From NCBI GenBank assembly GCA_004524425.1, contig SDNN01000010.1, forward strand, positions 1-32,321: a DNA stretch of 32,321 nt, written 5' to 3'. The DNA is from Promethearchaeota archaeon (lineage in GTDB: Archaea; Asgardarchaeota; Lokiarchaeia; Sigynarchaeales; SOKP01). A program made the position numbers and the translations under genes. This document shows positions 16,382 through 24,133 of this stretch, piece by piece (positions within the stretch are counted from its first letter, which is position 1; each line of letters begins with the position of its first letter). The notes beneath the pieces are model-generated. The model worked only from the letters and a program-made list of their open reading frames with translations. It had not been told where the DNA came from and made no database searches.

Positions 16382-17032
16382 TTGGTGAAATTTTGTAACT
16401 TGCCATCAAAGCTTCGAATCCGCTATATTTTCCGTCCATTAGTAAACCTAATCGCAAAAGGTCTGAGCAAAATCGGTATCACCCCTAATGCTGCCACCGT
16501 CTTGATGTTATGCTTTGCAGTTTTAAGTTTTATTATTTTAGTCATATTCCAGAACCTGTTAATTTTTGCTATTTTTATATTCATTACAGGAATAATGGAT
16601 GGATGTGATGGTGCTATAGCTCGATTGACCAACAAATCCACTCCTTTAGGAGGATTTTTTGATTCGGTGATGGATCGCATTTCTGAGTTTTTCATTTTTT
16701 TAGCGCTCCTGATTTATACCTGGGACCAGTTGTTATGGGATTTGATTGAAATGAGAATCATAATTTTTTTCAGCCTTATAGCATCATTAATGATAAGTTA
16801 TTCAAGAGCACGAGCAGAAAACATTTTTGAAGGTGATTTTGACATAGGTCTAATGGCTCGTTCTGAAAGATTATTTTACCTTTTTATATCCTCATTAATT
16901 TCACTATTTTATAACCTGTTCAATGAATTATTATTCTTGTTCATGTGGTTAGTAGTTGGAACGGCCATTTTTAGATTTTTAAAAATAAATAGAAAAATAA
17001 AGCAACGCGATCGTGATCTCGAAGAGCATTAG
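16382..17032 (+). CDS. CDP-alcohol phosphatidyltransferase, probable archaetidylinositol phosphate synthase type
   Basis: A 216-residue integral membrane enzyme. The CDP-alcohol signature is complete at ~78-104: D and D in DGCDGAIAR, then GGFFDSVMDR with the last two Asp residues. It would transfer a phosphoalcohol headgroup onto CDP-archaeol, releasing CMP. The N-terminal IAKGLSKIGITPN and about five further hydrophobic helices match the archaetidylinositol-phosphate-synthase/PgsA-like group; the headgroup cannot be decided by eye. The start is TTG 16382 or GTG 16385, neither with a Shine-Dalgarno site. Its stop is one base from the stop of convergent RibK. Confidence 0.85.
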   Translation: MVKFCNLPSKLRIRYIFRPLVNLIAKGLSKIGITPNAATVLMLCFAVLSFIILVIFQNLLIFAIFIFITGIMDGCDGAIARLTNKSTPLGGFFDSVMDRISEFFIFLALLIYTWDQLLWDLIEMRIIIFFSLIASLMISYSRARAENIFEGDFDIGLMARSERLFYLFISSLISLFYNLFNELLFLFMWLVVGTAIFRFLKINRKIKQRDRDLEEH

Positions 17033-17033
17033 C

Positions 17034-17750
17034 TCATTTCTGGTTCTTAATCAATTCTATTATCACCTTATTACCATCCTTGAGATTAAAGGTCTCTCTT
17101 AGATAAGGTTCTGCTAGTATTTCTACTACATTTTTTTTATGATGGGTTCGTTCAATATCCAAGATTGCTGCCTTGATCTTGTTTTTTCTGTCTTCTAAAC
17201 GAGAAATAAAACAATGATAACAATGAACATTTCCATAGGTTCTTCCAGAATTTTCATCGCGAAATCCATTAATTACAATAGGAACTTTATTATTGAGATT
17301 TTCTCTCAACAAGGTCTTGTTTAAATCGCTCATTTCTAAATTTAAAGTTCCTTTATAGGGTGTAAATCCTAATTTATCTTTAAACTGTTCATAATAACCT
17401 TTGATAGATACATAAAATCCCCCCTCTTTCATTCCTTCCGTTACCTTCCCAACAATTAGCACGTTTTCGAGTACGGTCTTTAGATTCTTAAATATTGTTA
17501 ACAATATATCTGCTCCTTGAGGGGTGATACGTATTGATTGCGTTTTTCCTTCTATTTTTCTTTCAATCCATCCCAACTCTTCAAGACTTTGAATCCTACG
17601 AGACGCAGTTTGCTGACTTACACCTAAAATTTCACCAAATTCCCCACTACTTAAATATATTGCTCTTTTATCTCCAATGTTTTGGCATAGAAAATAAAGA
17701 GCAAACCAATTGGCATAATTTTCTGGTGAGAATGAACTATTATTTGACAT
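17034..17750 (-). CDS. ribK: CTP-dependent riboflavin kinase with N-terminal winged helix
   Basis: A 238-residue protein. Residues ~12-90 form a winged helix (LSSGEFGEILGVSQQTASRR, LEELGWIERK). Residues ~95-235 are the archaeal DUF120/RibK domain: GKVTEGMKEGGFYVSIKGYY, LGFTPYKGTLNLE, and late EILAEPYLRETFNLKDG. The enzyme makes FMN from riboflavin using CTP rather than ATP. The winged helix is a common fusion in RibK and suggests self-regulation of riboflavin or FAD synthesis. The start is ATG at 17750, 12 bases after the RibL stop, so it is the last gene of the translin-SepRS-RibL-RibK unit and complements RibL. Confidence 0.93.
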   Translation of the reverse strand: MSNNSSFSPENYANWFALYFLCQNIGDKRAIYLSSGEFGEILGVSQQTASRRIQSLEELGWIERKIEGKTQSIRITPQGADILLTIFKNLKTVLENVLIVGKVTEGMKEGGFYVSIKGYYEQFKDKLGFTPYKGTLNLEMSDLNKTLLRENLNNKVPIVINGFRDENSGRTYGNVHCYHCFISRLEDRKNKIKAAILDIERTHHKKNVVEILAEPYLRETFNLKDGNKVIIELIKNQK

Positions 17751-17762
17751 GATAAAACGTGT

Positions 17763-18197
17763 TTATAAAATTTTTTTTTGATACTCTTCAATAATTTTCT
17801 TTTTTATCAAACTTGAACTGTGCAATTTGTATTTGTCATAATATGTTTTTAGTCTTTTTACTTCTATGTGATTTAAACCTCGCATTTTGAGAGCATTCTG
17901 AAGTTTTTCCACGCTAAATTTTTGATCCGGCCCTAAAAGAATGATATCTGGATTGATTTCTTCAACAGTTTTAAGGGTGTCATTATCGGGTCTTCCTAAT
18001 TTAGCATTTTTTACATTCTTAATACTTTTAATTAGTTCCAACCTCTGTTCTTCCGGAAGTATGGGAGGCACTCCAGAATATGATTCCCTATTTTTATCGG
18101 TAGCAACAATAACATGGACCTCTCCCAGTTCCGCTGCTTGATTAATTAAAAAAACATGACCCGGATGTAAAATGTCAAAAGTTCCAGCAATCAACAC
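17763..18197 (-). CDS. ribL: Archaeal FAD synthetase (nucleotidyltransferase)
   Basis: A 144-residue cytidylyltransferase-fold protein that adenylates FMN to FAD. The HxGH-type motif is GTFDILHPGH near the N-terminus, and the KMSKS-equivalent is near SSSLIKKKI. LLGPDQKFSVEKLQ also fits RibL. The annotated start is GTG 18197, without a ribosome-binding site. An ATG at 18217-18219 (minus) would give a typical N-terminus but is one base out of frame, across runs of eight and seven A; losing one base would yield MKKITKKVLIAGTFD. So either the start is GTG or the run length is wrong in the assembly. RibK follows after 12 bases, completing FAD synthesis. Confidence 0.9.
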   Translation of the reverse strand: MLIAGTFDILHPGHVFLINQAAELGEVHVIVATDKNRESYSGVPPILPEEQRLELIKSIKNVKNAKLGRPDNDTLKTVEEINPDIILLGPDQKFSVEKLQNALKMRGLNHIEVKRLKTYYDKYKLHSSSLIKKKIIEEYQKKIL

Positions 18198-18240
18198 TTT
18201 TTTTGTTATTTTTTTTCATCCCTAAATAATATTTGATATT

Positions 18241-19800
18241 CTATTTTTTAACTTTAAATGATAAACCAATAAACACTGGGCCTCGTATATCAACTTTTTT
18301 CTGTTTAGAATGAATGAACTCTAAAATTTTATCATCCACTTCAATATTTATTTCTGAAGCTCTATAGCACATTTTTACCCGATGTTCGTGAAATTCTTTA
18401 TTTTGTTCGAGCATTACTTCTATTTGGTAAGCCATTTCTAAAGCAATTCCTTCTAAATAAGTCTTTCCCGTGTCAACTCCATTTTCAAGAGTTTGATCAG
18501 GTGGCAGGCCTAAAATTTCACCATCTTTCACCCAAACTTTATTTAAACATGCGGGACCTAATAGATTTACATCTTCATCTCTTTCCCAGACAAATACCTC
18601 AATCAATTTATCTTTAATTCTCCCTTCCCAGACTTTAATCTTTATTGGTGCTTTCTTTTCTTTATTCTTTATTGTCTCCTTTATGATGCTTTCTTTTATT
18701 TCAATTCCCTTTTCCGTCAATGGAACATTTTTATAAGTAATTCCCTCGCTTATTTCTTTATCAGAAAAGGTAATGTCCTCATAAAAATATGGATATACCA
18801 ACTTTCGAATGTCTTCAATGCCGGTATTTATCATGCAGATGCGCTCAATACCAAAACCAATATTAAAAACAGGATATTGAATATTATAATTTGCCAAACT
18901 AACAGGACTATAAAATCCTCCATCACCAATTTCAATCCATTCTTCGGTGGTGGGATGTTTTACAAAAATTTCGAATTCAGTTTGAGGCGCATAATATTTG
19001 GAAGTAGCTCTCTTAATTTCCGATTTATTATCTGAAAAACCAATTTCCTCACAAATTTGAGCAGCAATTCTCTTACAATCTTCAAGTGAAATCTCTTCGG
19101 CCATGACCACTAATGATAAAGTAGTAGAATCATATAAGTGGGTGGCATCTAATTTTTGTTCTCTTCTAAATTTAGTACATATTGAAAAATATTGAAGAGG
19201 TAATTGCTTCTTTTTTAACAATTCAGCCAATGCTCTAAACCATGAGGCCGTGGTATGGCTCCTGAGAGTGGTTTTAGAGGGAACAGGTTTTAAATTTTTT
19301 AATTCGGGAAAAATTTTATCAATCATTTCCGAAGCTTCAATTTCTTGTAAATCTAACCTTTCAATAAAAACTTCAATTAAATCATCTGCTTCTATATTTC
19401 CTTTTTTATATTCTCTAAAAATGTCTTTTAAATCATCAATTTTATTAAAATTCGGAATTAATTTCATCATGGCAGATATCTTTTCCTTAGAAATTCCAAT
19501 ATCAGGACGGGGGAGGCCCGCTAAATAGTATACTCTATCAAGAATGAGAGCTGCCTCTGGCCCATATTGCTTGTAAATATCCTCCTCCTCGACGAACATG
19601 GGAAGCACTATTTCTTCAAAGCCTAGATGAATCATTTTTTCCCTGGCATAGGAGATGAATTCATTGATGGGATGAGCACTCCCTTTATTTTGCAAGTTAA
19701 AATAATTCCCTTTGAGTTTTAAAAGGTTCTTAGTCTCTAACCAAGCTTTTTCATAATCAAGCTTGGATTCATGTTTGATTTTATCAACATCGAAAGGCAT
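18241..19800 (-). CDS. sepS: O-phosphoserine-tRNA(Cys) ligase (SepRS)
   Basis: A 519-residue class II synthetase that charges tRNA(Cys) with O-phosphoserine, the first step of the tRNA-dependent cysteine route. Family hallmarks: SAHPINEFISYAREKM near residue 41, EEDIYKQYGPEAALILDR, YYLAGLPRPDIGIS, motif 2 around STKFRREQKLD-like FRREQKLDATHLYDS, and motif 3 FNIGFGIERICMI. These features separate it from PheRS-alpha, its nearest relative. The C-terminal third is the anticodon-binding part. Length is in the family range (~520-540). The partner SepCysS is not in this window. The gene lies 22 bases after translin and upstream of RibL/RibK. Confidence 0.95.
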   Translation of the reverse strand: MPFDVDKIKHESKLDYEKAWLETKNLLKLKGNYFNLQNKGSAHPINEFISYAREKMIHLGFEEIVLPMFVEEEDIYKQYGPEAALILDRVYYLAGLPRPDIGISKEKISAMMKLIPNFNKIDDLKDIFREYKKGNIEADDLIEVFIERLDLQEIEASEMIDKIFPELKNLKPVPSKTTLRSHTTASWFRALAELLKKKQLPLQYFSICTKFRREQKLDATHLYDSTTLSLVVMAEEISLEDCKRIAAQICEEIGFSDNKSEIKRATSKYYAPQTEFEIFVKHPTTEEWIEIGDGGFYSPVSLANYNIQYPVFNIGFGIERICMINTGIEDIRKLVYPYFYEDITFSDKEISEGITYKNVPLTEKGIEIKESIIKETIKNKEKKAPIKIKVWEGRIKDKLIEVFVWERDEDVNLLGPACLNKVWVKDGEILGLPPDQTLENGVDTGKTYLEGIALEMAYQIEVMLEQNKEFHEHRVKMCYRASEINIEVDDKILEFIHSKQKKVDIRGPVFIGLSFKVKK

Positions 19801-19822
19801 TCCGAATCACGATTTCAATAAA

Positions 19823-20449
19823 TTATTTTCTAAATTTCATGTCGCTTTGTTCTAAACAACTCTTTAATTCACTCATCTGTACCGAAATAGAGATATCTCC
19901 CCTAGTTCTTTCAATAATGGTCCTTGCGACATCAGTTTTATGCCTTAGATCATGAGTAATTCCCGATGGGTAATCCAAAGAGAACAATTGCGTGTAAATC
20001 TCATCCATGATATCTAAAAATTCATTAATATCCTGAATTTGAGAGTTTCTGATGTTATCTAAAATGTATCGACGCAACTCTCCAATTACATCAGCTAATC
20101 CCAAAGCATAATTTAAAGGATTAATGTTGAGTTCTAGTGGGGTGGGTAATTCTTTCTTTTTAATTATGGAATAGAAAGAGATTGCTTCAGCATATTCTTG
20201 TTCTGGGGTCTTCAAATATTTAAAGAACACGCCTAAATCTTTATTCACTAGCGCTAAAAGGTTTTCATGATTGGTTTTTACGCTATTTATTTTCTCAATA
20301 TATTGATCCATCTCTCTCCTATGAATTGCTTTTATTGCAACACTGCAATCTCGGATGATCTTGCGGGAATTCTTTAAAATTTCTTCTCTAGTATAATCTA
20401 ATTTATCTAATTCATCAGTTAATTGTGTAAAAATCTTATTAAGACTCAT
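19823..20449 (-). CDS. Archaeal translin-family protein
   Basis: A 208-residue all-helical protein of the translin superfamily. Visible family features: SRKIIRDCSVAIKAIHRRE in the N-terminal helices, PEQEYAEAISFYSII (equivalent of the translin EYxEA segment), LNYALGLADVIGELRRYILD, and the C-terminal IYTQLFSLDYPSGITHDLRH with RTIIERTRGDISI. In eukaryotes translin and TRAX bind nucleic acid, and TRAX adds RNase catalysis (C3PO); archaeal homologues have been shown to form oligomers and can cleave RNA. It is first of the minus-strand operon with SepRS, which suggests a tRNA or RNA-handling role (inference). Start is ATG at 20449. Confidence 0.85.
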   Translation of the reverse strand: MSLNKIFTQLTDELDKLDYTREEILKNSRKIIRDCSVAIKAIHRREMDQYIEKINSVKTNHENLLALVNKDLGVFFKYLKTPEQEYAEAISFYSIIKKKELPTPLELNINPLNYALGLADVIGELRRYILDNIRNSQIQDINEFLDIMDEIYTQLFSLDYPSGITHDLRHKTDVARTIIERTRGDISISVQMSELKSCLEQSDMKFRK

Positions 20450-20575
20450 CTTAATGGATAAAATTTTTAGTAATAATTAATTTCAATTTTAAATATATTT
20501 AATTATCAAAAGTATGTAAAATATTTAGAATTTTTTATAAAAGGATGAATAGAGATTTAAGAAATAGGGATAACC
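20450..20575. promoter_or_regulatory. Divergent promoter region, translin / ThrRS
   Basis: 126 AT-rich bases between divergent starts. TTTTTTATAAAAGG near 20530-20543 is a TATA-like element ~35 bases before the ThrRS ATG; TTTTAAATATATTTAA near 20488-20503 could serve the minus-strand operon. Confidence 0.4.
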
Positions 20576-22636
20576 ATGAAGATTTTATTAATTCACTCTA
20601 AAGGTGTAGAAGTTGTTAAAAATAAGGAAGCAACAAGCAATCCCCAAGATTTTTCAGAAGATGTTATTGAAATGGATGGCTTGGTACTTGTAGCTTATGT
20701 ATCTGTCGAGGATCAAGACACGTATGATACTGATTTGATTGCTAGACAAGGTGCTCAAGTAATAGAGGACGCAATAATTCAAATTTCCAATTTCCCCGAG
20801 AAAATTAGACAACAAAATGAAGAAATACGAGAATATAATAAAAAAATAGAAAAAGGAGAAATTAAAGGAAAACCAAGAAAAGTGAAAGAATTGATTAAAA
20901 ATAGACAATTATATCAGGTCGATAAAGTATTAGTCTATCCTTGGGCACATTTAAGCAAATTTCTCAGTAATGAACCTAATGCCAGCGAGGTATGTCCTAA
21001 AATTGCAGAATATTTAGATGACAAGGGAATAGAAGCACGATTTTCTCCGTTTGGATGGTACAAATCATTCAAGATTAACTGCATCGGACATGAAGTAGCA
21101 GAAATGTACCGCGATGTTAAATTAGCCATTAAACCAGAGGAACAAGTTAAGAATTCAATATTTAAAGTAATCACCCCGTCAGGTGAAGAAATTGATTTAG
21201 AATTTGATGATGAGCACAAGCTTCTACCCTTAAAAGAAATTAAAGACAAAGATTACATGTATTTTCTTAAATCTGAATTAGGATCCAGGACAATAGATAA
21301 AGCTTTCGAACCAGCTCATATAAAAGTTATGAAAGAGTTTGAGTTAGTAGATTTTGATCCCAATACTGATGCAGGTAATTTTAGATGGTACACGAAAGGA
21401 GTAATCATGAAAAATTTAATCAAGAATTTCATAGAAGATAGATTAATAGATTATGGAGCAATACTCATTGATACTCCCATCATGTATACCGTAAAAAACA
21501 AGAAACTCACTGCTCAAACCGCCCGCTTTCCAGCAAGGAGTTATTGGGTTGAATCTGGCAGTGATAGATATTTACTAAGATATGCTTCAGATTTTTTATT
21601 GTTTGATTTATTTAGTAGCATGAATTTAAAAGCACATTATTTTCCCTTAAGAGCATATGAATATGAACAGTATGACTTTCGAAGAGAACAAGAAGGTGAG
21701 TTATCCGGTCTCAGGAGATTGCGTGGATTCATCATGCCAGACATGCATACTCTGTGTAAGGATTTAGAATCCTCTATTGATGAATTTAAACAACAGTATG
21801 GTTTAATTAAGAACATGGAAAATGATTTAGGCCTATCGAGTTACGTGATTTTTAGAGCTACTAAAGATTTTTATGAAGAGAATAAAGAGTGGATTATTGA
21901 TTTAATTAAGACAGAAAACAAACCTGCATTATTAGAATTATGGGAAGAACGATATTACTATTACGTATTAAAATTTGAGAGAAACGTCCTTTCTGCTGAA
22001 AATAAAAGCGCAACCTTATCGACAAATCAAATAGATGTCGAGAGTTCCTTGGAATACATGCAAGACTCTGATGGCAAGATGAGACAAAAATATAACATTC
22101 ATTTTACGGATACTGATGGCCAAGAGAAGTATCCCATAATCTTGCACAATTCACCAACCGGAGGGCTGGAAAGAGTGTTATGGGGATTAATTGAAACGGC
22201 AATAAGAGACAAGGATAAAATTGTTCCAGGATTCAAAACATGGTTATCACCCATTCAAGTAAGAATAGTCACCGTTAGTGAGAAACAATATAACTATGCT
22301 GGCAAAATATTGGATCTTCTTACCAGAGAAGGTTATAGGGTTGATTTTGACGACAGGGAAGAGACATTGGGAAAAAAAATCAGAAGGGCTGAAATTGATT
22401 GGATTCCTTACATAGTGATACTGGGAGAAAAGGAAGAAAAATCAGAAACCGTATCAATTCGCAAGAGAAGAATAGGGAAACCTTTTGGAACTAAAAAGGC
22501 CACAGCAGATCAATTTAATACTATTCAAATAGAGGAATTATTAGAAAAATTGGACGCAGATACTAAAAGATTCCCTAAATACAAATTACCAGTACCTTTT
22601 AGAAAATTCTCAACTAAGGTATATTTTAGAAAATAA
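20576..22636 (+). CDS. thrS: Threonyl-tRNA synthetase, archaeal type
   Basis: A 686-residue enzyme charging tRNA(Thr). Residues 1-~185 are the archaea-specific editing domain (D-aminoacyl-tRNA deacylase fold), with YPWAHLS and FGWYKSF holding the usual catalytic site; residues ~72-112 form an unusual charged insertion between its helix and VLVYPW. The class II core shows LRRLRGFIMPDMHT (motif 2), ILHNSPTGGLERVLWG (motif 3), and a C-terminal anticodon domain (WLSPIQVRIVTV, RVDFDDR, GKKIRRAE). At the zinc site His391 and His524 are present, but the position of the expected cysteine reads Asp339 (LRYASDF). Translation signal AGGGA precedes the ATG. A HAD phosphatase follows after 26 bases. Confidence 0.95.
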   Translation: MKILLIHSKGVEVVKNKEATSNPQDFSEDVIEMDGLVLVAYVSVEDQDTYDTDLIARQGAQVIEDAIIQISNFPEKIRQQNEEIREYNKKIEKGEIKGKPRKVKELIKNRQLYQVDKVLVYPWAHLSKFLSNEPNASEVCPKIAEYLDDKGIEARFSPFGWYKSFKINCIGHEVAEMYRDVKLAIKPEEQVKNSIFKVITPSGEEIDLEFDDEHKLLPLKEIKDKDYMYFLKSELGSRTIDKAFEPAHIKVMKEFELVDFDPNTDAGNFRWYTKGVIMKNLIKNFIEDRLIDYGAILIDTPIMYTVKNKKLTAQTARFPARSYWVESGSDRYLLRYASDFLLFDLFSSMNLKAHYFPLRAYEYEQYDFRREQEGELSGLRRLRGFIMPDMHTLCKDLESSIDEFKQQYGLIKNMENDLGLSSYVIFRATKDFYEENKEWIIDLIKTENKPALLELWEERYYYYVLKFERNVLSAENKSATLSTNQIDVESSLEYMQDSDGKMRQKYNIHFTDTDGQEKYPIILHNSPTGGLERVLWGLIETAIRDKDKIVPGFKTWLSPIQVRIVTVSEKQYNYAGKILDLLTREGYRVDFDDREETLGKKIRRAEIDWIPYIVILGEKEEKSETVSIRKRRIGKPFGTKKATADQFNTIQIEELLEKLDADTKRFPKYKLPVPFRKFSTKVYFRK

Positions 22637-22662
22637 GAAGTTAGATTCTGAAATAAAGAACC

Positions 22663-23292
22663 ATGAAAGTAGAAGCATTGATATTTGATTTAGGAGGAGT
22701 TTTCGTAGAATTAGATTTCTCGAATTTCTACAACAAAATTATCACTTTATCTCCTTTAAATAAGCCCCAAACACCCATGATGATGGAATTTTTCAGGCAA
22801 TCTGACATTTATCATCAGGGAAAAATGAGTGAAGATGAATTTTATGAATTAGGATGTGAGGTGCTAAAGATCTGCATGTTGGATAAATCAGAGTTTTTTG
22901 ATGCATTTAACAGCATCATATCTGGGATCAACAAGGAGATGATTGAAATATTAAAAAGAATATATCATGTTAACAATTACAAGCTAATTGCCTTATCAAA
23001 TGTAAATTCAAGTCATTGGAATTATATTAAAAAGCAAAATTGGGAGTTTCTTGAATATTTTGATGAATTAATTCTTTCACATGAGGTTCAATTAACAAAA
23101 CCAGATCCCGCCATATTTAAATATGCGATAGAAAAAGCTGAATGTCGACCAGATCAAATACTTTTTATCGATGATGGACTTAACAACGTGCGCATGGCGA
23201 AAAGACTAGGGATCATAGGAATTAACTTCACTACGGTTGAAGATTTGATTAAAGAGTTATTGAAATATAAAATCTTGAAAATTGAGACATAA
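22663..23292 (+). CDS. HAD-superfamily hydrolase, subfamily IA
   Basis: A 209-residue HAD phosphatase. Motif I is IFDLGGVFVELD (nucleophile Asp10), motif II LIALSNVN, motif III the lysine in QLTKPDPAIF, and motif IV FIDDGLNNV. The cap between ~residues 16 and 95 is helical, as in subfamily IA. The second acid after the nucleophile is Gly (DLGGV), as in YihX-like phosphatases of sugar phosphates, so the hydrolase function is plausible with an unknown small substrate. It follows ThrRS by 26 bases and is probably co-transcribed, with no evident functional link. Confidence 0.88.
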   Translation: MKVEALIFDLGGVFVELDFSNFYNKIITLSPLNKPQTPMMMEFFRQSDIYHQGKMSEDEFYELGCEVLKICMLDKSEFFDAFNSIISGINKEMIEILKRIYHVNNYKLIALSNVNSSHWNYIKKQNWEFLEYFDELILSHEVQLTKPDPAIFKYAIEKAECRPDQILFIDDGLNNVRMAKRLGIIGINFTTVEDLIKELLKYKILKIET

Positions 23293-23379
23293 TATGATTT
23301 TTCTCAATAAAACATGAATGATGCTCTGATTATTTAAGAATGTTTATCTTGAAAAATGTTTTTTCATGGAAATAACACG

Positions 23380-23904
23380 TCATTCAATGAATACATTTTC
23401 CAAGCAAGCTTTAGCAATCTTTTCAAATGCGATATTAACATTATCTCCTGTTTTTGCAGAAGTTTCCATGTACTCTCCTCCGAGCCGCTTGGCTAAATCC
23501 TCTGCTTCTCCACGATCTACCTTTCTTTCTAAATCTGATTTATTGCCCAGAAAAATCATGGGAATAGATTTCTTAACTGATTTTTTTATTGAACTAACCC
23601 ATCCAGGTAATTTTAATAACGATGGCAAGTTATCAAGAGCAAATACCCCCAATGCCCCACTACTACCTTTGAAATATACGGTTCTAAGCTTATGAAATTG
23701 CGCCTGACCTCCGATATCCCAAATTAGGAGCCTGACGTTGTAGCCTTCAAGCTCAACATCTTTCACGAGAAAGTTTGTTCCAATAGTCTTCTGGAGATTA
23801 TCTTGAAAATAATTATTTACAAATCTAATTAATAAGCTAGTCTTTCCTACCCCACCAGCGCCAAAAAGAGTGATTTTAAACTTATATTCTTCCTGTTCTG
23901 ATAT
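23380..23904 (-). CDS. Rab/Ras-like small GTPase, non-canonical start
   Basis: A 174-residue small GTPase with all motifs: P-loop GAGGVGKT (15-22), switch I Thr in KTIGTNF, WDIGGQ (62-67), NKSD (121-124) and ETSAKTG (147-153). It is a Ras-superfamily protein of the kind abundant in Asgard archaea and likely regulates membrane or cytoskeletal processes. There is no ATG, GTG or TTG between the upstream in-frame TAA (23932-23934) and the P-loop. The best start is ATA at 23902-23904, placed eight bases after AAAGG (23913-23917) and giving the natural-looking MSEQEEYKFKITLFG. The first conventional start, GTG at 23766, would delete the P-loop. The C-terminus has no prenylation cysteine. Confidence 0.85.
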   Translation of the reverse strand: MSEQEEYKFKITLFGAGGVGKTSLLIRFVNNYFQDNLQKTIGTNFLVKDVELEGYNVRLLIWDIGGQAQFHKLRTVYFKGSSGALGVFALDNLPSLLKLPGWVSSIKKSVKKSIPMIFLGNKSDLERKVDRGEAEDLAKRLGGEYMETSAKTGDNVNIAFEKIAKACLENVFIE

Positions 23905-24133
23905 TTTAATAACCTTTATCGAATGATTATTTTATTTATTATGAATTGCAACTTCTTATAATATTTGATATTATACTCCTTAAATATTTATAATTTTATG
24001 GTATATAATTATTCGCTTAAAATTGGTTACTAAATTATTTGTGTTTAGAATGTTAATTTTTCTTGCGCATGCTAAAAAAGTAAAAAGTAATAAAAAGTGG
24101 AAAAAGTTCCAGAAATTCTAAGAATTAAGAACT
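23905..24133. promoter_or_regulatory. Upstream region of the small GTPase
   Basis: 229 AT-rich bases on the minus-strand side upstream of the GTPase. AAAGG (23913-23917) is a candidate ribosome-binding site and TATAAATATTTAAGG (minus, near 23980-23995) a candidate promoter. The terminator hairpin of the preceding acyltransferase gene occupies 24105-24133. Confidence 0.4.
24101..24133 (-). terminator. Intrinsic-like terminator after acyltransferase
   Basis: On the minus strand, right after the TAA at 24134-24136, AGTTC pairs with GAACT (24129-24133 with 24105-24109) and an inner AATTC pairs with GAATT, followed by five T. A stem-loop plus U-tract just downstream of a stop codon is the classical terminator layout. 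Confidence 0.5.

Noticed and set aside
23366..23695. 109-residue plus-strand ORF
   Set aside because: Antisense to the small GTPase, whose G4 and G5 motifs identify the real strand.
23366..23904. Small GTPase as a pseudogene lacking its N-terminus
   Set aside because: The P-loop and switch I are in frame and intact upstream of GTG 23766; only the start codon is unusual, so a functional gene is more likely.
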